From positions 37,418,501 through 37,482,500 of the forward strand of contig CM077593.1 in assembly GCA_039654915.1 (NCBI GenBank): a stretch of DNA of 64,000 nt, in the 5' to 3' direction. Position 1 is the first letter of the stretch, and the number at the start of each line of letters is the position of its first letter. Shown here one piece after another: positions 1-9,885 of the stretch. The DNA comes from Aquilaria yunnanensis. Its lineage: Eukaryota > Streptophyta > Magnoliopsida > Malvales > Thymelaeaceae. The translations under genes and the position numbers were made by a program. The notes under the pieces were generated by a model that ran no database searches, was not told the DNA's origin, and saw nothing but the letters and a program-made list of their open reading frames with translations.

Positions 1-225
1 TGCAACATCCAAAGCATCATCAGAATGCCTCTTGTGAGCATCCCTTTCAGCTCTTAGAGCAGTGGCAGCAGGCTCATTCGGAATGGGCTGCTCTAGGACA
101 TATGCCTTTCTCTCTTGTTTGAGGACTATCCTCAAGTTTCGGTACCATTTGAGAAAGTTGGTCCCATTCAGTTTTTCCTTCTCAAGGATCGATCGCAACG
201 AAAGTGTCGATGTGTTTTGTGCCAT
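1..225 (-). CDS. gag: Ty1/copia Gag, N-terminal part (runs off left edge)
   Basis: The minus strand from an ATG at 225 is open for 75 codons to the edge of the window. The product begins MAQNTSTLSLRSILEKEKL and continues through a GTNFLKWYRNLRIVLKQE segment and an LEQPIPNEP segment. This is the conserved N-terminus of plant copia Gag (the UBN2-type domain), the structural protein that packages element RNA in virus-like particles. Context agrees: upstream on the same strand lie a long leader, a Met-tRNA primer site and an LTR. I see no frameshift or stop in the visible part, but most of gag and all of pol lie outside the window, so whether the element is intact is unknown. Confidence 0.85.
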   Translation of the reverse strand, partial: MAQNTSTLSLRSILEKEKLNGTNFLKWYRNLRIVLKQERKAYVLEQPIPNEPAATALRAERDAHKRHSDDALDVA

Positions 226-1645
226 GGTTATCTATAACAGTAAATATGCAGTGTAAGAGTCATGTATTTTAATTCATTTAATAAGGACTTTTATTAAACG
301 ATACTCCCACTATTTTCCTCAAAATAATAACCCTCGATATTATTTCGGAACACCTCGGCGCTAAGGTATTCTAGTGGGCCAAGATCCATATTTGACCACA
401 ACCTGAGTCAGCTTTGGCTTTTCTCTCAAGTTACAGCTATTTAGGTAGGCAACTCCTTGCCAATTGCATCTTATGCAACTCTTGGATAGTTGGGTGAACA
501 ACACTTGTCCAAGCTCATCTCATGAACTTAAGCCCAACTCTATGCCTCTAAGTCCCTAATCCTATTAGGGTGACTTAGTTAAGTCGAACCCAAAGTTAGC
601 AGTTTCGATATCACTATTATCCCATCGCGCCTTACCAAGATGAACATAGGTGCTTTGCTTTGGCAAACCCACCTAATGTTGATCAAAGTCTTGACGAGTG
701 CCAACATTTGGAAGGCATCACATTTAATGACTTAATATTTGTTTGAGGGATTTTATCTTTTGATCTCACCAATTTGTTATCTCCGGTTGTTTTATACATG
801 CATCACATACAAATATAAAACATGCATCTCATGCTTACAAGAAATAAACGTGACATGGTTATAGCCCAAACTATGCGATATTCTCAAGCCAATGAGAATA
901 TCATAAAAGCCTAAGAAAAGAAAAGAGTCTTCACAAGCTCCTTCTCTTCCTTTCTTGGCTGCCCTTTTGTTGTCACCTCCTTGGACATACCTCCTTGCAT
1001 GATCCTTGGACATACCACCTTGGATGAGCCCATAATGCACCATTACATCAATAATAGAAACCTTGAGTTACATTCGAGGGGAGTAAGGTGAGAAGAGAAT
1101 GTACAATGAGAGTGATAAGAAAAGGCACGACTTGCAGGCCGTATTTACAAGTACAACCAATCAAGGGCTATAACCATGCACCATGCTTCAAACACCAATC
1201 AGCATATCATGTCAAATCTCATTACAACAAAGATGCATGCCAATTTTCGCGTGTTGATTAACCAGGTTTTATTTATGTGGCGCTTCGCATACGGCGGTCT
1301 CGCTGGCCCGAAATCTTCTATTTCGAGAAAGTAGGCACCCGAGACTCCTCCATTCGAGCCACCAAAAATACCTTACTTTCGGTGCCCGAACAGGCCGAAT
1401 CCGAACAAACTTAGGGTTTTTGCAACTATTGCAAGAATCCTAATCCATATAGGTATCTCATACCTATCAATTTCGGGTTAATCTCATTAACCAATTTGTG
1501 TCGTTTCTTCATATATCTCATATGTTCATTACGAATTTCGGTTTCATGCATCATGAATCAATCTAATTAATCATGGCCCAAAACCAATCAAACACATAGC
1601 ATCATGCGATTCAACACTCAATCCCGATTTAGGGTTTCACCAGTA
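226..1645 (-). other. Untranslated leader of the copia element
   Basis: About 1.4 kb between the primer-binding site and the gag ATG. I see no convincing coding region here; the short open frames are in unrelated frames and resemble no retroelement protein. It would be the 5' untranslated leader of the genomic RNA, where packaging and dimerisation signals would be expected. The leader is unusually long for a copia element. Confidence 0.6.
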
Positions 1646-1657
1646 GCTCTGATACCA
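1646..1657 (-). promoter_or_regulatory. Primer-binding site (initiator Met tRNA)
   Basis: The minus strand reads TGGTATCAGAGC, the standard plant LTR-retrotransposon site complementary to the 3' end of initiator methionine tRNA. It begins one base after the LTR end, which fixes the orientation: LTR on the right, internal region running left. Confidence 0.92.
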
Positions 1658-1658
1658 C

Positions 1659-3074
1659 TATTGGGTTTCGGGAGCCAAACAGCGCAGTGGAATTTAACCG
1701 AAACCCTCCAGGATCCAAGTGAAACGGGGTAAACCGGGTGTTCGAAAATTTCATACCTAATTTTCGGTTGAGATCTCTCACTCAACTGTAGAGTCGAATC
1801 ACAAAACCTGAACAGTTGACGTGTTCAGGCTCTCTATGGTATCCACACGAGGCTCTCGGGATCACCACGCTTCCACCACGTCCCGGCAGATGCGTGTCTC
1901 TTACGCTCACAGTGCTAGCTTGCGTCCTCCAAGGAATTGCAAGAGAAGAGTGCGGCTGTCCTTTTGGGAGGCTAGGGTATGGAGACCTGCGAATTTCTCA
2001 CTTAAAAGTTGTATTTATAGTGAGACTCAACTTCCAGGCCTAATGGGTTTCAAAGCCCTAATCCAATTAGGATTTAATTTCGGGCTTAATAATGGCTCAA
2101 CTCCTTGGCCCATTATTAATACGAAATTAAAGTGAAACCATAACCCAAATAATTAGCCCATGCACTCTAATGATCCAAATAGCTCTATGTGTGCGACCCA
2201 ATAGGCTCTTGCCATGTTGGCAATGATCATAAATCACATTTATGATCATAAGCAATGAGCGGTGTCTAGCAACACATCATTGCTACCCAAGTGACAAGAT
2301 TGTCGGTGAATCGACTAAACCTTTATGATCATCACCGATATATGCCATTGTCCCTTTGTCCAAGATATCAAGACTAAGCACAAGACATGGAATGTGTCAC
2401 TCTCGTATAGCCCAATCTTTGGTTTCTTGATTACCGAGTAGATCAACTTAAACTGACGACATTGATATCATATATCAACTCATCGGAGCATGGCCATGCA
2501 TTTTCTAAGTCTCACACTATCAAGGGGCCCAAAGATATCACTCCCGTTACATAGGAGGGACAAATCCCATCTTGATCATACAAATCCCTCCGCATGATAT
2601 GTGACATACCCAATGACCTCCTTCAAGTTCACTCAGTTACGAGCAACAAAGGAAAGTATCAAAGTATGTGACTCACATGTAGGGAACCTTGCTGATCTTA
2701 GGTCGAAGGACTACATATACCATGATCACTATGAGAATCACTTATGACACTCATATAACGATCCATGAAGTGTTCTCATGGTGGGTCGGTCTAGTACACA
2801 AGTTCTCCAACTTGTACCCATATGTAGACTACATATCTCATATTAGTCTCCACATATGCTAGTCATTATGTATTATTGCAACCCGCTCCACAATAATACT
2901 AGACTAGGGACGTTTAAGAATATCATTATTCTAGGGTTACAATTATGTTTATTACGTTACGCAGAAACAAAACAACAAACAAAATTGCTAGATTAATGCC
3001 TCAATAAAATATCATGACTCAATGTGCAAAAATACAATCATCTCATGATTGGCTTTTTGGGCACAATACTAACA
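1659..3074 (-). repeat. 5' LTR of the copia element (about 1.4 kb)
   Basis: The boundaries come from comparison with two solo copies of the same LTR in the window, at 22593-24009 and at 41910-53176. On the minus strand it starts TGTTAGT and ends at the primer site. Its last bases read CCCAATA, whereas the solo copies end CCCATCA, so this end has drifted slightly. It carries a TATA box about 1,060 bp from its start, which predicts a long U3 and a short R-U5. The bases to the right (GGGAA) would be one copy of the target duplication; the other lies outside the window. Confidence 0.88.
2012..2019 (-). promoter_or_regulatory. TATA box of copia LTR
   Basis: TATAAATA on the minus strand, at the same place in all three LTR copies (also 23649-23656 on + and 42262-42269 on -). 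Transcription should start about 30 bp further on and run towards gag. Confidence 0.65.
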
Positions 3075-4044
3075 GGGAAGGGGGTTGTCTCCAATGCTTA
3101 AGTTTGTCTTTTGTGAAGGTTAAAGGCAAGTACTCAAGGATGAATTGACTGTAACTTTGTGGATGCTTGGATCCTTGATTTATGATGCCCCTATGGGGAT
3201 CATTAACATTGGTTAGACTAGCCATGTGTGTTCCATCATGGCCTGTACACCGACATAGCAATGTGGATGGGACGTGGGGTAGTCTTTTCCCTAACTACCA
3301 ACATGGAGCTAGGATAGCCTTGTCCCTGCTCGGGAAAGACTTGAGTCGTTGAGCCTTAAGGAGCTTTGAGGTGTGTCTTGAGTGATTGGGCCATGGGAAG
3401 CTAATAATGGGGTAGAGTAGTGAGGTGCCTTCGAGGATTTGAGGATTCTAAGGTTTATAAGGGAGTTTCCCAAGGACCATTGGCATCCTTGTTTTAGATG
3501 TACTATCACTTGTCCTCGTTAGTAGCTCGAGTTGGAACAGGCTTTGGCCTTCGGTGAGGCGGTGTTTTGTAGCACTTTCGACTTTTGTCCTGCTATGCTT
3601 TCCTAAACCAATCCTTGTTGTCTATTATGGCATTTTGGCTTAGATTGTGGGGCCAGCTAGCTTTCTAGTGTGGTCCCTCTTTAAAAGGTGTTATTTTTTA
3701 GGTTCCCACACTTTTGCTATGTCTCAAGGAAGTTGAGCTGTTTGGACTTTTAGTACCCCATCTGTCATCTGTTCAATCATTGCCATTACTTGTCATTTTC
3801 TTTAGACTTCTGCCAACCCTTCTAAGGAATCTTTCTGTTCATCCTATTTGCTCATGTTGTTTAGTATGACTTCAATAGAATTTAGAATTTTTTTCCCTTT
3901 TGCTTTTGTCTTTATTGTTAAAATTTCTCTAGTGGTTTTCCCACGTTGGTTACACCATTTGCTTAACAATAAGCTCGGCTGGGGTTCTACTGCATGTTTT
4001 CACCGGCCATTATTCTTACTTAGCCTATACTTTTTTTTTAAGAA
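3075..4044. other. Decayed non-coding sequence, probably part of an old Tat-type element
   Basis: No gene is recognisable in this stretch. Its position, left of a relic antisense gene and a relic minus-strand protease, matches the 3' LTR plus antisense-gene upstream region of element Y. The assignment rests on layout only; I could not find LTR ends or a target duplication. Confidence 0.35.
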
Positions 4045-4960
4045 TATGGCTATTGAAGATTTTGATGTGGATTCTGTGGTGTCTACTGCTGATGCCATCG
4101 TATAGGGAGATGAAGTGTTCACCTAGGCTGTGGGGGAGGGACCTAATTTGTGCTGCGTGGCCTAGACAAGCACTTTTCCCGACTTCATGCTGAGAACCTC
4201 ACAGCTCTTCATGAGTATTGCTTGCTTGCTGAGCTACCGATGATGCTTGCAAGCCTTGAGGAGATTGAGCATTCTCATTAGGAAGGAGAATTACTAGTTC
4301 ATGTATGTTAACTCCGGTTCGGGCTATGTTTCCTAGTGCACAAGTTCTTGAAGAAGCTGATCGTGCTAGTTGAGGCTTGCATTAATCAGTTGCCTTGAAC
4401 AACTATGTGCATATAAATGCAATCCTGATCATCTGCAATTTTAGAAGGATTCGACCTGTACTGTCCATCTTCCTTGACCACTATATGGTCAGCCTTGCTC
4501 CTTCTGGTTCATTTTATCACATTAGAGCCCGGAGTGGGTCCTCCTTGGTTTGGTTATGCCCAAACTCATTAGAAGGCTAGCATAGGGTGTCTTCTTCATC
4601 ACTCTTTTAAGCAAGTGGAAGCTAAAGACCTAGTGGTGCTTGGGGTGCCTGGACCTTTATGGCATTAACAAATACCAAAAGCTTTTGACACATTCTAAGA
4701 AAGAATAAGGGGAATTTGTCGAATTAAGTGGGAAGGTCATGCGCATTCAAGTCAATTCAGATTGGTTTCCTTTCCCTTCCCTTGGAAGCTCTTTATAGAA
4801 GACATGCTTAGCAATTCTGGGGTTTTTAAAGGTGCTTATTTTCCTCTGAAGTGTGTGAAAAGGAATTAACGTTGAGAGGGATTATCAAGGGGACACTGAA
4901 GGCCTCTGATTTTGAGAAGCCTCACATTGCTCCGCATTTTTTGAGCTTACCATGGCATTT
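4045..4960 (+). pseudogene. Relic of the antisense Tat-element protein (PF04195-like)
   Basis: Translating the plus strand across several stops and frame changes gives a string of segments that match the antisense protein of element Y in order. Around 4388-4560 there is an NQLP motif, then a Y-x5-A segment, a run matching Y's IEPHFIIFMQYYKL region, and an S-G-S-F-Y-H segment matching Y's GGFYFLLPRGSG. Further on, a RLVSFPFPWKLFIEDML-type segment near 4760-4815 is, as I remember it, typical of the wider plant 'putative gypsy type transposon' family. The gene has many stops and is long dead. It is more diverged from Y than Z's copy is, so it represents another subfamily. Confidence 0.6.
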
Positions 4961-5258
4961 TGTTTTTCTATTTTTTTTTTCTTTCTTGTCTATACTTTAT
5001 TTTGCTACTGATAGCTAAGCTTTGTTCCATCCATCTTATGAGATGAACTGGGCTGTGTTCTGCAAGAGGAAATAGTAAGAGGAAGAAAAGGAAACAAAGA
5101 ATTGTGCCCAGGAGCAGCCCAGGAGGGGTAAGGGGATGAAAATGATTTCATCTCCTCTTGGTGGCAAGGGAACCAAAAGGCAGAAAGAAAAGGGAATCAA
5201 TATCAAGGATCCTACAATTACTCTTTTTTCTTTCCTTTATTGCCTTTGAGGGAATAGA

Positions 5259-5546
5259 TTACCTCACCTCGTCATGGTCGATGTATATACATGTGTGTCC
5301 TTCCTCTGCCACAAACATTATTATTAACCCTGTCACTTCGGGATGCATATGCAATAGATCGTATTTTCCTTTACCGAGGAGGGCATCATGGGAGGAAGGG
5401 GCATTAATGATGATGAACTTCATCATGATAGATGTGTATGACTTCTTCCCATCTTTCAATGCCTTTTTGATATACATGAGGGGCAACTCAACCCATCCCA
5501 ATACTGAAAACTCGTTGTGGTGTATCCCATAAGTTAAGATGGCCAT
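5259..5546 (-). pseudogene. Relic Tat-type retroviral protease fragment
   Basis: The minus strand has an open stretch containing VLGWVELPLM, then MMKFIIINAPSSHDALLGK, then HMHPEVTGLIIMFVAEEG and HDEVR. These align in order with the protease region of element Y (LGWINLPLM, ARFIVMDVPSSYNAILGR, HIRPDVKYLTVTFA, QAEVR). It is the C-terminal part of the aspartic protease domain; the catalytic Asp-Gly-Ser is not visible. The opposite-strand frame over the same bases is a shadow. RT, RNase H and integrase are missing between this and the relic antisense gene to the left. Confidence 0.6.
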
Positions 5547-6839
5547 GTGGCTTAGCTAGTTTCTTAACATGTCAAGTTATGGTATTATTTTAGTGAAAGG
5601 AATGTTGCTATTTGAACCATTATTGTGGAAAACCCTTCTTACCTCTCATCCGACAATTCTCACTAAGATGACTAGGGGGCCATCATGGAAAAATACACAA
5701 TGGTTTGGTTTGCTCTAGTCAACTTTAATTAGGGGCACTTTTGGTTTGGCTAATATGGTGACTAGCTCTTAGCTTTGTACCCCCAAAAGAGTACATGATG
5801 TGCAAGGGGCTCCTACGTTTAAACCCACCAATAGTTTGTGATGTGAACTCCTTTGGTATATGGACCATGAAATGCACCCTTAAGAAGCTAACAAGTTCCA
5901 CAAAAATGAACCAAAGACTGGATTAAAACCCATACCGCTAACCAACCTATAGTTAGAAATAAAAAGTATAAAAAACACAAAGAAAACTAACTTCCTTGTG
6001 CACCAAGGTAAGTTCACTAAGAACTCAAGAGATTAGCGCCCAAAAGCAATATTATTAGTAAAAAAATTATGAGTTTTACAAGAATAATATAGACCTTTAT
6101 ACAGGCTCAAAACTAAGGTAAAATAAGGCTAGGTTCGGCCAAGAAACACTAAGCCTAAGTAGACTAAGAAAATCTAGGCAAATTAGGACTCATGCACATG
6201 ATTTTTACTTGTTTTTGTATGCAACCGCATGCTAATTATCTCATGTGACCAAAATCACATTCTAGGGCATAAATACATCCTAAAAAATGTAAATAAACTT
6301 TAATTAAATAAAAATTCAACTTGAAACAGAAGTTGGTCCCCATAAACCCATAAGGGCACTCTTGAGTGCACCCTATGGCACATGTAGGGTTTATGCTTGT
6401 GCCTCCTAGGTTTAGGTGGAATCTATGAGTTCCATTAGCTTGAGACCTTTGTTTAAGGAATTTAGAACGTCCTTAAGGCTTTAGGGCTCATAAATTCAAG
6501 CAGTAGAAGAAAATTGTACGAGAAGGTCTTCAAGGGGGCTTAATGGGTGCACTCTCAGGTATGATCTTGAGCTTGTTGTGGTTTTGTGTGTCTTGACACC
6601 CTACGAGTGAGCAACAAGCTTTATCATCTCTCCAATATGACTCCTTGATTGTTCCAATAGCTTCATGTGAAGTTCCAAGTCTATCATTCATGAAATATCA
6701 AGTGACAAAGGCATGAAGTGCTTGGGCCCTATCCTTAGTTCTCTTCCTTGTTGTTGGTCTACTAGCTATCTTCAATTGGTCCTTGCCATCTTTGAGTGCA
6801 CCTTCTAGATTGATATCAACTCTTTCCTCTTTATAAGGA
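5547..6839 (-). other. 3' end region of element X, probably with its 3' LTR
   Basis: This non-coding stretch follows, in minus-strand order, the integrase end of element X. A TATA-like TGTATAAAGG lies at 6096-6105 on the minus strand in an AT-rich setting, as expected of an LTR promoter. I could not fix LTR ends because the matching 5' LTR is not in the window. The left few hundred bases (5547 to about 5870) show nothing recognisable. Confidence 0.35.
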
Positions 6840-8178
6840 TGGCATGTTCAAAGAGAGAAACATAAAAAAAATTAAAGGTGGCACTCACATAATACTTGCC
6901 TGGCAAGTCTGGCATGTATGCATTGTCGCTAATCTTGTTCACCATTTGAAAAGGGCCATCTCCCCTTGGATGAAGCTCTGTTCTTCTTGTAGTTGGAAAT
7001 CTTTCCTTTCTTATGTGTAAGCAAACCTAATCTCCAAGTTCAAAGGTTACTCTTTTTTAGCCTTGATTAGCTTTCTTAGCAACTTGTTGATTTTTTAGCT
7101 CAATTTGTTGCTTAACCTTCTCATGCAACTTCTTCACCCTTTTGGCCTTCTTCATGCCATCTAAACTAGAAACTTCATTAGTAGGCAAAGGCAAAAAATC
7201 TAGTGGAGTTAAAGGGTTAAAGCCAACATAATTTCAAAAGGTGAAAATGTAGTAATAGTATGCATAGCTCTATTGTATGCAAATACCACATGAGCCAAAC
7301 AATCAGCCCAATATTTTAAATTCTTACTAATGATAGCTCTAAGCATATAACCTAAGGTTCTATTTGTTATCTTAGATTAACCATATGTTTGTAGGTGACA
7401 AGAAGTAGAAAACAAAAGATTTGTGCCAAGCTTACCCCACAAAGTCCTCCAAAAGTGGCTAAAAAATTTTGAGTCCCTATTTGAGACTATAGTCCTTGGA
7501 ACTCCATGAAGTCTAGCAACTTCTCTGAAAAATAATTTAGCCATATAAACAACATCATATGTTTTATTGCATGGAATAAAATGTGTCATTTTAGAGAACC
7601 TATTAACTACAACAAACACAGAGCCTCGATTCCTCTTAGTCTTAGGCAAACCTACTATGAAATACATTGAAATATCAACCTATGGATGGGAAGATGTAGG
7701 AAGTGGTGTGCATAACCCTTGTGAAGTGTGAGTAGACTTAGAGTTCCTACATGCAATGCATTGCTCATACACCTTCCTCAGATCCTTAGCCATATTAGGC
7801 CAATAATAGTGTTCCTTTAAAGTATGCAAAGTTTTGGCCAAACTAAAGTGACCTATCAAACCTCCACTATGTGCCTCTTTAGTCAGAAGTTCTCTCAAAG
7901 AAGTCTTAGGAACACATAACCTATTCTCTTTGAAAAGAAAACCATTATCTTGACAAAACTTTTCAAAGAAAAACTTAGAATACTTAGCACAGATTTCTCC
8001 ATAATCAGGGTTAGAAGTACATACATTTTTCAAGTGCTCAAAACCTAGCACTTTAACATTTAAAGTAGAAAGCAAAGCATACCTCCTAGAAAAAGAATTT
8101 GCTACTTTGTTATCCTTATCTTGCTTGTATTTGATAATATATGAAAATGACTCAATGAACTCCACCCACCTTGCATGC
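6840..8178 (-). pseudogene. Element X: decayed chromovirus pol, RNase H end and integrase
   Basis: Reading the minus strand from 8178 leftwards gives the end of RNase H (RWVEFIESFSYIIKYKQ), then an H2C2 integrase zinc finger with C-x2-C near 7740-7760. Next comes a D-rich integrase core with GLPKTKRN and [16 protein letters not shown], and then a [20 protein letters not shown] segment where an Asp of the family is replaced by Asn. The C-terminal domain ends with LHEKVKQQIELKNQQ, LHPRGDGPFQMVNKISDNAY and LPGKYYVSATFN. These motifs are typical of plant chromoviruses, perhaps the CRM/Galadriel group. Several stops and frame changes make it a pseudogene. Element Y interrupts it at the CATGC target site; the rest of X continues at 19388. 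Confidence 0.8.
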
Positions 8179-9045
8179 TGATGGCCTAAGGCCTCATCGT
8201 TGTGAGTCATGATGACTGTTGAGGAGACTTCTAGGAGGAAGAATGCCTGGAAGGTGGATCGACCCAAGGAGAGTACCTGAAAAGCTGGTAAACAGGGTTA
8301 GGAGGCCCCCGGAGTGTTTTTCCGGGGGGGGAGCCTCCGACGCCCAAGTCAGTGGTGGCCGGAAGAAGGAGAAAGTCACTAGCTCAAAGAGAAAGGCAGA
8401 AAAGTCTCGCCTGGTATTTTCTCAGAGTGTGGGAGCTGTATATCCGGCCTGCCAACCTCCTGTCAAGTATTTATTTCCTGTATATATAGGAATACCTAGC
8501 CCGTTCAGATCATGACACGTGTGCGGTCGGATGCTCCTGAACGTCTGGGCGTAGGGGACAGATAGTTGGTAACTAGATGGCCTCGAGCCTTGTGCTGAGA
8601 CGGGCCATGATATGATTCTGATGGCGTCTGCGCGTCAGGGCGACTTTTTACGTCTGTGGTGGGACGTGTCAGAGGCTTCCTTAAATGCTTCCTTAAATGC
8701 GCCTGCCGTACTCCCGAGGTCCCTGGGCGAGGTCGTCCTCTAGTTCGGACAGAGCCTCTTTGGGAAGCCTACCCTTAGTTCGGGGGTTCCCAGTTCCAGG
8801 GGGTTACGCCTTCGGGGATATCATATTCGGGCAGCAATGTCTGGTGCCACTTTTCCGAAGGCGCGCTGTTCACAACCTTGGGGGGCGAATGGAGTCCTCA
8901 AGTTTTACTGGCGTGCCGAGGCTCGGAGCTCTCAGGCTATCTCCCGAGGTGCATGATTCCACCTATTCCCGGGAAGCGCCAGTTCTTCTGGCCATTGTTG
9001 TGGCAGGGTATTCGGCCAGATTGAGGCGACAGCCTTTGGCTATCA
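8179..9045 (-). repeat. 3' LTR of element Y
   Basis: 867 bp, near-identical to 18521-19387 and to the solo LTR at 25494-26360. It has the TATA-like TATATATA around 8481-8488 on the minus strand. The short plus-strand open frames across it recur identically in each LTR copy and are not genes. Confidence 0.95.
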
Positions 9046-9060
9046 CATGCCCCCCTCTGG
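9046..9060 (-). promoter_or_regulatory. Polypurine tract of element Y
   Basis: Immediately inside the 3' LTR the minus strand reads CCAGAGGGGGGCATG, a purine-rich tract ending at the LTR. It should prime plus-strand DNA synthesis. The same tract with small changes follows the left LTR of element Z (minus strand, 21050-21064). Confidence 0.75.
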
Positions 9061-9589
9061 AAAGCCGAAGTGAAGACTTCGGTTTGCATCTCTTTCCGAG
9101 GTTGCCGTTGGGAGTCTTGTTGGGAAGCATAACCTGTTCCGAGGTCGCACCTTTTGCCCGAGGGTCTGGGCTGTTCGGCCTTGGCCTATTCTTTGGTGTC
9201 TCCGAGGCAAAGCCTGTACCGAAGATACACCTCTTGCCCAAAAGTCATGGGCTGTTCAGCCATAGCCTGTCTCTTGGTGTCCTCGAGGTGGCTTGCTTTT
9301 TATTTCTGCAGGTCTGATGGCCAAGCGTGTCAGACTGAGCGGCGCGTCTCCATTTCTCAGGGATGTCAAACGACGTGTCCCAATCAGGAGGCGTGTCCCG
9401 GTTTTCCAGGCACGTTTGGGGAGGCATGTCCCCCATTTCTGCGCAGCGGTTGACACGTGGCTTCTTGCCATTGGAGGAAAGGCGCGTCATTTACAGAGGG
9501 CGCGCCTTTTCGGGTGCAGCGGGCAGTTACGGCGACGGTTCGCCTCCAATGGGTACTTATGATGTTCTTTCGGTTACCCACCTTTGGCC

Positions 9590-9597
9590 TATAAATA
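9590..9597 (+). promoter_or_regulatory. TATA box of the antisense gene in Y
   Basis: TATAAATA lies in a CCTATAAATAGCC context 289 bp upstream of the antisense gene's ATG. A CCAAT sequence sits 40-45 bp further up, and a G-box-like CACGTGG near 9455. Element Z has a TATATAAA at the matching place (21501-21508). This suggests a dedicated plus-strand promoter rather than read-through from the LTR, which points the other way. Confidence 0.65.
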
Positions 9598-9885
9598 GCC
9601 CATTCCATCATAAGTCCCACTTACTGTTTTTCTGCTCTTTTTCTGCTCTGCCCTCTGTTCTTGCGTTTTATCTTGCTTTCTGTGGTGGAGCTTCTTTAAT
9701 CAGAGCTTTTTCCTACCAACTTTCACGACGGCGTCCTCAGGCAAATCTTTTGGTGGGTTTTGATTTTCAGAGTACTCTGATTCCTCTATTTTTCTGAGTT
9801 TTCCTGGAAAGCTGTTGTTTTTTCCAAACTCGTCTTCTGAGTTTTTTCTGGAAACTATTTTCTTTTCCATCTCAAACTCTTTTTC

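Noticed and set aside
5158..5532. 124-codon plus-strand frame
   Set aside because: The opposite strand carries a recognisable Tat-type protease relic; the plus frame has no motif.
8697..9797. Several overlapping plus and minus frames of 80-200 codons
   Set aside because: Those in the LTR recur at 19039 and 25971 with the LTR; the others overlap the antisense gene's promoter and leader without recognisable motifs.
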